Both the position numbers and the translations under genes were made by a program. DNA of 64,000 nt from assembly GCF_012272825.1 (NCBI RefSeq), contig NZ_JAAWWS010000125.1:62001-126000 (forward strand), written 5' to 3'. How positions within the stretch are numbered: the first letter of the stretch is position 1; every line of letters starts with the position of its first letter. Positions 37,611-46,996 of the stretch are shown in pieces. Under the pieces are notes generated by a model. The model worked only from the letters and a program-made list of their open reading frames with translations. It was not told where the DNA came from and made no database searches. This DNA is from Wenzhouxiangella sp. XN79A. GTDB lineage: Bacteria > Pseudomonadota > Gammaproteobacteria > Xanthomonadales > Wenzhouxiangellaceae.

Positions 37611-38541
37611 TCAGATCCGAACTCTACGCACGACCGGTTCCTCTCCCAGCTCGACCTCCAGTACCCACGGGCGATCCAGCCGGTGATCGTTGCCGACCGC
37701 CGCACACTGCGTCCGTCCGATCCGTTCGACGAAGGAGCCAGAGAGATCCACGGTTTCGTGGATATGCCCGTGCAGGCCGAACAGGGGCTGCCGCTGCTCG
37801 ATGAAGGCCCGGAGCCCCCGCGAACCCACGTGTCGATGGCCGTGAGCCACGTCGCAGACCGTCCCATACGGCGGTGCATGGGTGACCAGTACGGCCCTGG
37901 CCATCGGTAGGCCTGCGGTCAAGGCATGCAGCTGCTCTTCGATCGACGTCCGCTGCAGCATTTCCGAGAGCGAGTGCGGCACCAGGTCGTCACCGACGCT
38001 CACCACGCCGTCCATCCGCGTATCCGCGCGCGCGCTGTAATCCCGGTCCGTGCGCTGGTCTCGACGTTCCCAGCACTTGTAGCGAAACGGCGTCGACGGC
38101 ACCGATGAATAGCCGACGATGGCGAAGTCGGCTTCTGTGAGGACCCGGGTCCCGATCGATCAAGCGGAACGGCGCGCCGGCCCGCTGCGCTGCGACGACG
38201 AAATCCCGGTTCGAGCGGAAATCGTTGTTGCCGAGAATCAGCATCACCTGTAGCCGCTGCGGGTTCACGACGCGACGGAGCAGCGGGAACAGGTCTTCGG
38301 CAAGAAACGCCCGCTGTTGTGCCGGCGTGCGCCGCTTGGGATCCTTGGGCGTCAGGTCGCCGCCGAAGACGACAAGCTCGATGCCGCGATCCAGCGCGTA
38401 GCCGAGAACGTATTCGAATTGCCCGAGGTTTCCGTGCAGGTCGGCGCAGAACACCATGCGTTCGGCCGCTGCGCCGGGAGGGCCCGACGCAGTGGTGATG
38501 GCCGTGGAGGCCACGGCTTCATCGCGATCAGGGTCGCGCAT
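37611..38541 (-). pseudogene. Metallophosphoesterase interrupted by a frameshift
   Basis: A calcineurin-like phosphoesterase split over two frames. The first part (38541 down to about 38150) has FCADLHGNLGQFE, VFGGDLTPKD and LGNNDFRSN. The second part (to 37611) has LVTHAPPYGTVCD and LFGLHGHIHETVD, supplying the remaining metal ligands. The frames join near 38150, where GGGACCCGGGTCC contains short G/C runs; removing one base gives AGAPFRLIDRD continuing as RVLTEADFAIVGYSSVPSTP. It is either a recent natural mutation or a sequencing error. Translation may begin at 38541 or at the ATG at 38457. It follows the gene at 38545-39510 after 3 nt. Confidence 0.85.
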
Positions 38542-38544
38542 GGC

Positions 38545-39510
38545 CTACGGGCGACCCCCTTCAGCGGGGGTGTAGGGCAGGCCCTGGATGCGCCAGCACA
38601 GCCGATCTTCGTCCAGCACGTTGGTGCACCGCAGCGCCAGTTGCCGCCGGCGTTCGATCAGCCGCTGGCACTGCGTGTAGCCGAAATCGCTGACGCAGGG
38701 GCTGGCCACCTGCATACGCTCGAAGGCCGTCCAGTTTTCCAGATCGTAGTGCGCGACCAGTGCCTCCAGGTGCTCGCGCGAACTCCAGGCCCGCGCCCAG
38801 GGGTCGGCAATCAGTCGGTCGTCGATTTCGGTCAGGCTACGCGGTTCCGGGTCGTGATCCTCGAAGGCAGAGCCGGCCTGCAGACGCGCCAGCTCCGTGT
38901 TGCCTTCTCGTAATCGGATCACGGCGCTTCCGGCATGCACGTTCAGTGCGCGATAGACCGTCAGGCCTTGCCCGCCGCCGAAATCGCGCTGCTCCGACGA
39001 CAGGGGCCGCACCACGAAGCGAAGCACCACGCGCTTGTCCCCGCCAAGCCGCTCCAGCAATGCCCGGGCGGCGTCGGGCGCCATCTCCAGCTGACGGAAC
39101 TCACCGGAGTTGACGATATGAACGGCGAGGGCCGGTCCGTAGATGCCCCGGGTGCCTCGAGGCGAGTAGTAGGTGCTTTCGTGGATGCCTTCGAGCGGGA
39201 ATGCGTTTGCGGCGAAGTCGTACTCACCGATACGGGCGCTGACGTTGGTGGTGAAACGATCGTTCTGCTCGACCGCATGCACGATGAGCGAGTACGGCGA
39301 CAGTTGCTCATCGAGAAAGGCGCGCCGATCGAACTCGTTCTCGAAGCGCGACGAGGACGAGGCGAGGATCATCGAGCGCAGCGGCAGCGGCTCTTCGGCC
39401 AATTGGAAGTAGAGGATCGCGGCCGACTCGCCGGTCAGCGGCATCTCGCTTTCGGCGAAAGCCGGCCCGGCAAGCAGACAGGACAACAGAAACAACCTGA
39501 ACAGGTTCAT
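38545..39510 (-). CDS. Hypothetical secreted protein (possibly DUF4852)
   Basis: 321 residues with a cleavable signal peptide (MNLFRLFLLSCLLAGPAFAE). The mature part is mixed alpha/beta with three late cysteines (SPCVSDFGYTQC; LALRCTNVLDEDRLCW) that could form disulfides. It may belong to the DUF4852 group, but that is uncertain. It is the upstream partner of the metallophosphoesterase remnant and lies between it and the trailer end of the CRISPR array. Confidence 0.6.
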   Translation of the reverse strand: MNLFRLFLLSCLLAGPAFAESEMPLTGESAAILYFQLAEEPLPLRSMILASSSSRFENEFDRRAFLDEQLSPYSLIVHAVEQNDRFTTNVSARIGEYDFAANAFPLEGIHESTYYSPRGTRGIYGPALAVHIVNSGEFRQLEMAPDAARALLERLGGDKRVVLRFVVRPLSSEQRDFGGGQGLTVYRALNVHAGSAVIRLREGNTELARLQAGSAFEDHDPEPRSLTEIDDRLIADPWARAWSSREHLEALVAHYDLENWTAFERMQVASPCVSDFGYTQCQRLIERRRQLALRCTNVLDEDRLCWRIQGLPYTPAEGGRP

Positions 39511-39785
39511 GGATTTCTCCCGGTTTCGATGTGGATGAGACCGTCACTGGAGATGCCGGAACCGTGTGAAGGGGCCGAGAGACGATGTGATCTGCAACGC
39601 AGACAACACGCTTCGGTTCTTCACTCCGGACCGGGATTTCCGGGTGACGCATCAACAACGCACCGGGGGCGGATTTTTCAAGGCGGTAGGCAGATCGCTG
39701 ATTCGGAAAGAACAGCCGCCGCCGCGGCCTTGAGCCTGACGTGCAGCCGCGGTTGGAGAGGAAAGAGAGAGTGAACCGTTGGTGG

Positions 39786-42558
39786 TTTTCAATGGCCTGA
39801 ACGGCCAAGCGGCTTCAACTTTGTATGAGGACCTATAAAGCTGACGCAGGAAGTTTCAATGGCCTGAACGGCCAAGCGGCTTCAACACGGGCTTTACATG
39901 CCCTCTGGGCTGTCTGCTACGGTTTCAATGGCCTGTGCGGCGGAGCAGTCGCGACTTCAAGTCCGAAGGGACGGAAGTCTATTTCTACGACGCGTCTCAA
40001 TGGCCTGTGCGGCCGAGCAGTCGCGACGGAGGCCCAGTTTTACAACATGTGGGTCACCAGAATGTCTCAATGGCCTGTGCGGCCGAGCAGTCGCGACTCG
40101 CCGCCCCGTTCCTTGTGGCGTTTCAGGGTGAGCGGGTCTCAATGGCCTGTGCGGCCGAGCAGTCGCGACCTGCAACAGCAGTTCCCGTCGCCAGGTACGC
40201 TGGAGTCTCAATGGCCTGTGCGGCCGAGCAGTCGCGACACGCTGGACCTTTACCTGATCCAGCTTCGTCAGGGCCCGTCTCAATGGCCTGTGCGGCCGAG
40301 CAGTCGCGACGTGGGGCTAGCGATCACGCCGTTCGTTGCCGAATGGCAGTCTCAATGGCCTGTGCGGCCGAGCAGTCGCGACAAAAGTAGTCCCCACCAA
40401 TATGGTGCACATTGTGCGTCTCAATGGCCTGTGCGGCCGAGCAGTCGCGACAAACTTCATCTTGATGAGCCAGCTTCTATTTTCGTCTCAATGGCCTGTG
40501 CGGCCGAGCAGTCGCGACTCGGGCTGGTCTAGCCATGGTTACGGCCATGGGGGGGTCTCAATGGCCTGTGCGGCCGAGCAGTCGCGACTGAGGGTTTTGC
40601 CAAGGTGCTGAAGCGCACCATGAAGTCTCAATGGCCTGTGCGGCCGAGCAGTCGCGACACTCAGAACTGAAAACCCTCCTGGCTTCGGCCAAGGTCTCAA
40701 TGGCCTGTGCGGCCGAGCAGTCGCGACCGTCGCCCGGAAGAGCTGGCAATCGCTGCACTCCTCCGTCTCAATGGCCTGTGCGGCCGAGCAGTCGCGACCT
40801 TCTTCCTTGCGGGTGATGCTTTTTAACGCAACTGTATCTCAATGGCCTGTGCGGCCGAGCAGTCGCGACACGATTTTGAAGCGTTGCAGGATATCGCGCG
40901 TGAAGCCCTGTCTCAATGGCCTGTGCGGCCGAGCAGTCGCGACAATCTTGACTTGACCCTTAGAAAATTCGACCGAGTCAGTCTCAATGGCCTGTGCGGC
41001 CGAGCAGTCGCGACCCCCAGGACGCTCCTGGATCTGCGGGAACTGCAAGGTCTCAATGGCCTGTGCGGCCGAGCAGTCGCGACTGTCGACATCGGTCGAC
41101 GCGAGAATGGTGAGCGCAAGTCTCAATGGCCTGTGCGGCCGAGCAGTCGCGACATGCCCGGCATCGTTAACTGGACCGAGCGGAAGCAAGTCTCAATGGC
41201 CTGTGCGGCCGAGCAGTCGCGACCTGAGGTAACTTGGGATGCCGAGGTGGCGGGAGAAGGTCTCAATGGCCTGTGCGGCCGAGCAGTCGCGACAGACTGA
41301 GCCGCTTTCGGCGGAGACCCTCCGCAGGCTGTCTCAATGGCCTGTGCGGCCGAGCAGTCGCGACCCGCATTAAAAACTATTGGACGAACGCACACCACGG
41401 CGTCTCAATGGCCTGTGCGGCCGAGCAGTCGCGACTTCCACTACGCATCGACCTGAATAGCCGCATCGAGTCTTAATGGCCTGTGCGGCCGAGCAGTCGC
41501 GACTGGAGGAAGACCATGCCAACGCAGACCTGCATGTCTCAATGGCCTGTGCGGCCGAGCAGTCGCGACCCTAGAAATCATAAACTTTAAATTCGGCACC
41601 TCCCTCAAGTCTCAATGGCCTGTGCGGCCGAGCAGTCGCGACGGTGCTTTACTGTTGAGGAGCCGGATGGGGCGCAGAGTCTCAATGGCCTGTGCGGCCG
41701 AGCAGTCGCGACGTGTGGAACACATCGATGAAAAAGGTGCGGGCTACCTGTCTCAATGGCCTGTGCGGCCGAGCAGTCGCGACAGTGGCCAACGCCTTGC
41801 TCCAGCACGCCAGCACAAAGTCTCAATGGCCTGTGCGGCCGAGCAGTCGCGACGCGGCGATGCTGCAGATCTGCCCCACAACATCGTCCGAAAGTCTCAA
41901 TGGCCTGTGCGGCCGAGCAGTCGCGACTTTGTGCCAGTGATCGCGGTGTCGGCCGCCTTGTTGGTCTCAATGGCCTGTGCGGCCGAGCAGTCGCGACGTT
42001 GGAGCATAAGGGCGATATCAAAATCTGCCGCGTCTCAATGGCCTGTGCGGCCGAGCAGTCGCGACCAGAAATGGAAGTCGCACGCCAGCGGGCTTATCGG
42101 GTCTCAATGGCCTGTGCGGCCGAGCAGTCGCGACAACTAATCATGGCTAACATGAAGAACCGCAAGATGCGTCTCAATGGCCTGTGCGGCCGAGCAGTCG
42201 CGACCTTCGACCTTTGCGGCCACTCAAGCCGCGGCCGAGATGAGTCTCAATGGCCTGTGCGGCCGAGCAGTCGCGACTCTTCCAGAAGGTGGAGAACTCT
42301 CGGGGCGTGCTTGGTCTCAATGGCCTGTGCGGCCGAGCAGTCGCGACCTGTGGGCGGCGTGACTTTCCAAGTCACCGGTGACGGTCTCAATGGCCTGTGC
42401 GGCCGAGCAGTCGCGACCAGCGGGGCTTTAAGGCCGCCACGGTCATTGACCAAGGTCTCAATGGCCTGTGCGGCCGAGCAGTCGCGACTGTTCGCAATCG
42501 TAATTACGGTTGGCGGATTCTAAGGTCTCAATGGCCTGTGCGGCCGAGCAGTCGCGAC
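39786..42558 (-). CRISPR. Main CRISPR array, 40 repeats and 39 spacers
   Basis: The 34-bp repeat, on the + strand, begins GTCTCAATGGCCTGTGCGG and ends CCGAGCAGTCGCGAC. Spacers are 32-40 bp, most 34-38. Repeats start at 39786, 39853, 39922, 39994, 40064 and so on about every 70 bp to 42525. Transcription is assigned to the minus strand: the three variant repeats are at the left (trailer) end, a leader shared with the mini-array lies at the right, and the minus-strand repeat ends ATTGAGAC/ATTGAAAC, the usual 8-nt crRNA handle. The first two repeats carry CTGAACGG and GGCTTCAAC; the third is a hybrid. Single changes occur at 40836 (G1A) and 41474 (C5T). Confidence 0.97.
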
Positions 42559-42886
42559 TGCAGTGTCAATAGTAGTTTCAAAATCAGTGTGTTGCAAGCC
42601 GCCAGCGCCGATGTCCTGATGTATCGCCTGAATTCGCGCCTTCGACGGCCAGCCCGCCTGACCTGAACGTTCCAGGTCATTGATTTTATTGTGATCGCCG
42701 GCGATTTCTCGCGCTGATTCGAAAGTCGCGGCATAAGTCATTGAGAATACGCAACGAACGTGTGCACTGGCATCTCGGGATGCCGAAGCATGTAATGGTC
42801 GGCGCGGTGAAAGGAGTAGGCCCAATGACCGGATGGCGCGGATGGGGCCCCCGGAGCGTCCCGCCATGGAACCCGAGTACATCGAT
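42559..42886 (-). promoter_or_regulatory. Leader of the main CRISPR array
   Basis: No gene lies in these 328 nt. Two blocks are shared with the mini-array leader at identical distances from the first repeat: GCGCCGATGTCCTG (42605, 47 nt away) and ATTGATTTTATTGTGATCGC then CGGCGA (42679, 121 nt away). The second block contains a perfect 12-bp palindrome, ATCGCCGGCGAT (42694-42705), and an AT-rich element that reads TAAAAT on the minus strand, a possible -10 box. Confidence 0.75.
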
Positions 42887-45061
42887 TTACCATCCGTAGA
42901 TCGCTTTGGCTTTCTTGACTGCGCCTCCGGGCATGTCGAACACGCCAGCGCGGTTCCAGTAGTTCTTGATGGCTTGATGGATTTCCTGCTTTTCAGCACC
43001 CTCGTCGAGCTCGGCCCAGGCCTGGGCCAGAACACGACCCCTGAGGACGGCTTCCTCCGGTGCATTATTGGACTTCGATAGCGTTGGAACCATTTCGTCG
43101 ATCCATGGGTGACCGTAGCCCGTTTCGATCTTCGACAGGTTCGCCAGCGCCTCCGGGGTTGCCTCCGCATAGTTCGGAAGGACCAGCGCTGCTTGATTTT
43201 TGCCGCCTTTGACGTCTTGATAGGCTTTGGGTGTTCCCATGTACTCTAGCCGGGCCCCTGTGGTTTCCTGGTATTCGGTTGCGGCCCCGGGGCAGGCCAT
43301 TGCCAACAGGTTGGTCAACTGCGGAGTCTGCTCCCAATGGCTGACGTCGGTGGTTGTCGAGTTCGAGCGGGGACGGTTCTTCTCCATCAGACTCTCGAAC
43401 AATGTGATCAGTTCTTCGAATCGCGGTTCATCGAGTGTCTGTTCCTCCTTGTCAGGATCATTCGGCCAGAGCTTCGAGGCGCTGTGGTCGATGTTCAACG
43501 CAACCTGCCCGAATCCGAACGGTTTACCCATGCCCAGAGAGTGATTCAACTCCTTTCGCCCACCCCAGGTCATCACCCATAGCAACGCGCCCAGTTCCTC
43601 CGGTTTGAGGTTGTGGCAGAGGATACGACCGCTGAATTGCACTCCTTCGGCAAGCGGTTCGAGCACGACCTGGACGTCCGGCTTGGATTTCTCGGGAGGA
43701 TCCTGGACACGCACCATGCTTCCGGGCCTTGCCGGATAGCGTTTGAATCCTCGGATTCTCGGTGCGCGACTGCCTTTCAGCGTCTTGTAGGTCTGGTAGG
43801 TGCCACCGTTCAATCGGCTGTTGTCGTGGCTGTTCTGTTGTACATAAGCAGGATAGAACCCCGGTTTCGGGCTGCTGAGAACGGTCGGCGATTGGAGTTG
43901 TGTGCTTGCGTCGCCGACCAGAACGGCGGTCTCCACACTCACACGCCCGCGGAGGCTATCAAGTTCGCCGTCACCGGCCGCTCCGAACAGGAGGTCGGCG
44001 AGATCATATTCGTGCTCGGTTCCCGGCGGAAGTCGGTGATCGGAATTGCTATGATCAATGGTCTCGCCGATGCTGAATTCATACGGCAGACGATACATCT
44101 GTGCCAATCCGAACGAGTCCGCCGCCGACTCGCTGCCCAGGTAGAACACGGGAACGTAGCGTTCTCGGCGCCAGTACTCCCATTCCGGACTGCTGTCGTG
44201 GACTTGGAGGAACTCGCGCCAGACGTGCTCTTCCACGGGGAAGCTTTCGAGCGGTTCTGCCGGGTCTTCGTAGAAAACGAATTCCATGTGCTTCTTTCCC
44301 GGTTTCCCGCGCTCCCGTTTCGCCGGCTGGCCGGTAAAAACAAGCGTTCCCCAGATCGGACCATCGCCCAGGGACCTGGCCTTGCGGTAGACCAGTGTCT
44401 TTCCGCCTGAATGCGCGTGCTCTTCTTCCGCTTCCGGCTGAAACCACAATTCAAGCTCGCATCCGGATTCTGCCCATTTCTCGTACTTGAATCGGCTATC
44501 CGGCTTCCTCGGAAATTCCCTCCAGATCTCGTCCCCCGAGAACGATGCCAGATCATCATGGTCGACCCTTGCATACTGGCAAGGAGTGATTCTTGCCGCG
44601 CCGGTCTCATCGAGTTCCAGCCAGCCGCTCCGCACTCTTGGTTTGTATTTCTTATGACCGATCTGCGCCGACATGAGCTCGCCGTAGAAGGAGCGGGCCT
44701 TGTTCGTCAGATCCCGAACGCTCAATGCGCGGTCATCGACGAAGCGCATCCGTCCGAACGCGGCGATCTCCAGGACCGCCCGTAGCATCCCCTTCAGGCT
44801 GGAGCCGGGGATCGCGTAGCTCTGCTGGCCGTTGCCCAACTGGAACGGGTGGACCTGCTGCGGCTGTTTTCCATTCAGTGGTGTCCGTGGTCCGCCAACG
44901 AGCAGAGGGCTTCGAGCGCGCAGTGTGTAGTGAATCTCCGCATTCAGGCCGTCTTCGAAGGGCACATCGTGCGATGCCTCTTTCCACCATTCGGGCACGT
45001 ATACCTCTTCATGGAGCGGAACGAAATTGTATGGACTCGAAAGAACCTTGATCGTGGACAT
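42887..45061 (-). CDS. TIGR03986-type RAMP protein of the type III complex
   Basis: 724 residues, a large RAMP (Cas7-superfamily) protein of the TIGR03986 kind. The first Cas7-like domain shows LRARSPLLVGGPRTPLNG and YAIPGSSLKGMLRAVLE; a late glycine-rich loop is LNHSLGMGKPFGFGQVAL. By eye, the loop that carries the catalytic Asp in Csm3 reads VHPFQL here, so this subunit may not cut target RNA. Start: GGGAG is 6 nt before ATG 45061 (another ATG is at 45064), and the csx19 stop overlaps. It is the last gene of the effector operon, next to the array leader. Confidence 0.85.
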   Translation of the reverse strand: MSTIKVLSSPYNFVPLHEEVYVPEWWKEASHDVPFEDGLNAEIHYTLRARSPLLVGGPRTPLNGKQPQQVHPFQLGNGQQSYAIPGSSLKGMLRAVLEIAAFGRMRFVDDRALSVRDLTNKARSFYGELMSAQIGHKKYKPRVRSGWLELDETGAARITPCQYARVDHDDLASFSGDEIWREFPRKPDSRFKYEKWAESGCELELWFQPEAEEEHAHSGGKTLVYRKARSLGDGPIWGTLVFTGQPAKRERGKPGKKHMEFVFYEDPAEPLESFPVEEHVWREFLQVHDSSPEWEYWRRERYVPVFYLGSESAADSFGLAQMYRLPYEFSIGETIDHSNSDHRLPPGTEHEYDLADLLFGAAGDGELDSLRGRVSVETAVLVGDASTQLQSPTVLSSPKPGFYPAYVQQNSHDNSRLNGGTYQTYKTLKGSRAPRIRGFKRYPARPGSMVRVQDPPEKSKPDVQVVLEPLAEGVQFSGRILCHNLKPEELGALLWVMTWGGRKELNHSLGMGKPFGFGQVALNIDHSASKLWPNDPDKEEQTLDEPRFEELITLFESLMEKNRPRSNSTTTDVSHWEQTPQLTNLLAMACPGAATEYQETTGARLEYMGTPKAYQDVKGGKNQAALVLPNYAEATPEALANLSKIETGYGHPWIDEMVPTLSKSNNAPEEAVLRGRVLAQAWAELDEGAEKQEIHQAIKNYWNRAGVFDMPGGAVKKAKAIYGW

Positions 45062-45543
45062 CATGATCTCCCAGGGTCGGTCTCGATGGAGGTCAGCATG
45101 GCGCCGACCTGGACGCATCCGTGCTCCGCGTCCAGGGTCCAGTATCTGCGGTAGTGAAGGGCCGCGTCCGCCGGATCGCGGAGCAGGTGAGTGACTCGAT
45201 CCCACAGGCCGGAAGCCCCATCGTCGTGCGCCAGGACAATCACTCGCCAGCCATACGCCGGCAGGTGTTCGATCCGGGCGGATCGGCGGTCTTCGAGCAC
45301 CAGGTCGGCGGCAAGCAGATGGCCCCACGCGTCGTCGATCTCGGGAAAGCCTTCGACAAAGGCGCCTTGCCAGCTCTGGAAGAGGAGCCAGCCACATTCA
45401 GGTCTTGAATCCCGCAGGTGCGCCAAGGCGTCCTGGCTCGAGGCGAAATCGCGAGTTTCCTCGCGCCGGAAACTTCCTGTCTGCATTTCAGGCAGTCCGA
45501 GCTTCGTAGCGATGGCCTTGTAATCGTCAATGAGCTCAGCCAT
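45061..45543 (-). CDS. csx19: Csx19-like (TIGR03984) type III-D protein
   Basis: 160 residues without RAMP motifs. Position between two RAMP genes, length and the pattern CGWLLFQSWQGAFVEG fit the Csx19/TIGR03984 proteins that mark III-D loci. Function unknown; as no separate small subunit (Cas11) gene is present, it might fill such a structural place, but that is conjecture. Overlaps both neighbours. Confidence 0.72.
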   Translation of the reverse strand: MAELIDDYKAIATKLGLPEMQTGSFRREETRDFASSQDALAHLRDSRPECGWLLFQSWQGAFVEGFPEIDDAWGHLLAADLVLEDRRSARIEHLPAYGWRVIVLAHDDGASGLWDRVTHLLRDPADAALHYRRYWTLDAEHGCVQVGAMLTSIETDPGRS

Positions 45544-46996
45544 CTTCAGCCTCCTTTGTTGAGCCGGCGGGTGCGAGCCAGTCGGTCAGCGTTCCGGTCA
45601 TCGTTCCGTTGAAGAAACCGTTTCCGGATGTGGTCCGCGAGCCCAGTGCAAGCCGTCCTTCGAGCAGGTCCCGGACGGCCAGCGCCATGGCCTGGCGTAT
45701 CCGTTCCAATTCCTCCTCGCTTTCGGCCGCCCGTTCGAGCCGCTTGTAGTCAAGCGCGAGGGGGATCTCGAATTCTCCGCCGATCAAGCACTCCTCTTCA
45801 AACAGCACTCGATCGCGCACGCCGCCGGTGAAGCGGTCGATCGAGTTGTGCATCACACGCTGTCGCGCAGGCTGTTCGGGGTCGAGAAATACGTCGTCCA
45901 GATACACGCAGCCCGCCTGACCCTGATCCTGACCGGAAACCACACCGAACAGCGCATCGGATTCCGGGCAGACCGGATCGACCAGCGCGCCGTTCTCGGT
46001 CCGGGAATGGTTCGCCCAGCGGCCCGCCAGGCGGTGGGCGTGAAACCGGAAGCGGTGGGCCAGTGCACCCTTGAGCGCGCTCGCCGGTACGAGGAGCTCT
46101 CGGTCGGACTCGCGACCGCTCGAGCCGTCCCACCGAACGCGGGATTCGGTGACCGGCAGGAAATCCGCCGGCTTCCGCTCGTCGCCAGGATCCGGCGTTC
46201 CCTGACCGATGCGCCATGGGCCAACGGCCTTCAGGTGAAGCGTGGCGTTGAGCCACGTATTCTCCGAGTCACGGGCGGTCATCCCTTGACGCTCCTCGAG
46301 CTGCCCGGTATCGCCGACGCTCGAGCTCAGCTTTCTGTAGCATTCGGCGTCCTTGGGATCCTTCAGATCGAAAGAACGCTCGTGCAGCCTCCGGCAGGCA
46401 ACCTTGCCGAGTCCCGCGCGCGTACCGCCGCCCAGGCGAAGACCGGGATGCGCCAGCAGCGACAGCAGTTGGGTCCATTCGGCGTCAGTGGCGCCATCCA
46501 TCGACAGCTCGAAGGCAAATCGATAGCCGGCCGGTACGACGGATCGGTCGAACTTCCCACGGTGCGCGGCCGCACCCTTGTGCGTCAGGCGAACGCGGTT
46601 GCGAAAGACCGGGTCGTCAGACAGCGCAGCGGCTGCGGCCAGCAACGGGTCGGAATTCAATCGGGTCCGATCTTCACCGAGCAAGAGCCCCTCCACGGGT
46701 TTGTGCTGACTGTCGAGCAGGACCGCCCACGAGGCCGAAACGCTCGACTTCTTCGCTTCCTTCTGGCGTTGAAATCCGAACAGGGAATCGGCCGATTCCT
46801 CGTCGAAGGAATCCAGCCACAAGTGACGCAACACGCCGACAAGGCTGCTGGCGGGTATGGCCGGAAGCCCGTTCGCGTCGGTCACCACGTCCGTGTCGAA
46901 TACGCCGTCCGGGCTCCCGGTGCTGATCGATAGCGGCGTCAGGGCTTCGAGCACGACGCGGGCGATCCGGACGATCGGTTTTCGGTGGCTGCTCAT
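45536..46996 (-). CDS. Double-Cas7 RAMP protein (Csm3-like fusion)
   Basis: 486 residues made of two Cas7-type domains. Domain 1 (about 8-205) has TPLSISTGSPDGVFDTDVV, IPASSLVGVLRHLW and the glycine-rich loop LRLGGGTRAGLGKV. Domain 2 (about 250-470) has GPWRIGQGTPDPGDERKPAD, VPASALKGALAHRF and LALGSRTTSGNGFF. By comparison with Csm3, Asp34 and Asp278 are candidate target-RNA cleavage residues. It would supply two consecutive backbone subunits. It starts within the csx10 stop (ATGA) and overlaps csx19 by 8 nt. Confidence 0.83.
   Translation of the reverse strand: MSSHRKPIVRIARVVLEALTPLSISTGSPDGVFDTDVVTDANGLPAIPASSLVGVLRHLWLDSFDEESADSLFGFQRQKEAKKSSVSASWAVLLDSQHKPVEGLLLGEDRTRLNSDPLLAAAAALSDDPVFRNRVRLTHKGAAAHRGKFDRSVVPAGYRFAFELSMDGATDAEWTQLLSLLAHPGLRLGGGTRAGLGKVACRRLHERSFDLKDPKDAECYRKLSSSVGDTGQLEERQGMTARDSENTWLNATLHLKAVGPWRIGQGTPDPGDERKPADFLPVTESRVRWDGSSGRESDRELLVPASALKGALAHRFRFHAHRLAGRWANHSRTENGALVDPVCPESDALFGVVSGQDQGQAGCVYLDDVFLDPEQPARQRVMHNSIDRFTGGVRDRVLFEEECLIGGEFEIPLALDYKRLERAAESEEELERIRQAMALAVRDLLEGRLALGSRTTSGNGFFNGTMTGTLTDWLAPAGSTKEAEDG

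Noticed and set aside
40383-40417. Reading the shared spacer on the opposite strand as a gene start (MCTILVGTTF)
   Set aside because: That frame is also silent for all differences because third positions pair with third positions. The + frame (KVVPTNMVH) fits better with crRNAs being antisense to mRNA, but the other reading is not fully excluded.
39786-42558. Plus-strand transcription of the CRISPR array
   Set aside because: Variant repeats at the left end, shared leaders at the right end and the ATTGARAC handle all support minus-strand transcription.
39825-42666. Many open frames through the CRISPR array
   Set aside because: They merely translate the repeat (SQWPVRPSSRD, NGLCGRAVAT) with variable spacers.
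45062-45397. Extension of the TIGR03986 protein into csx19
   Set aside because: The extra sequence is csx19 read in another frame; the ATG at 45061 has a good ribosome-binding site.
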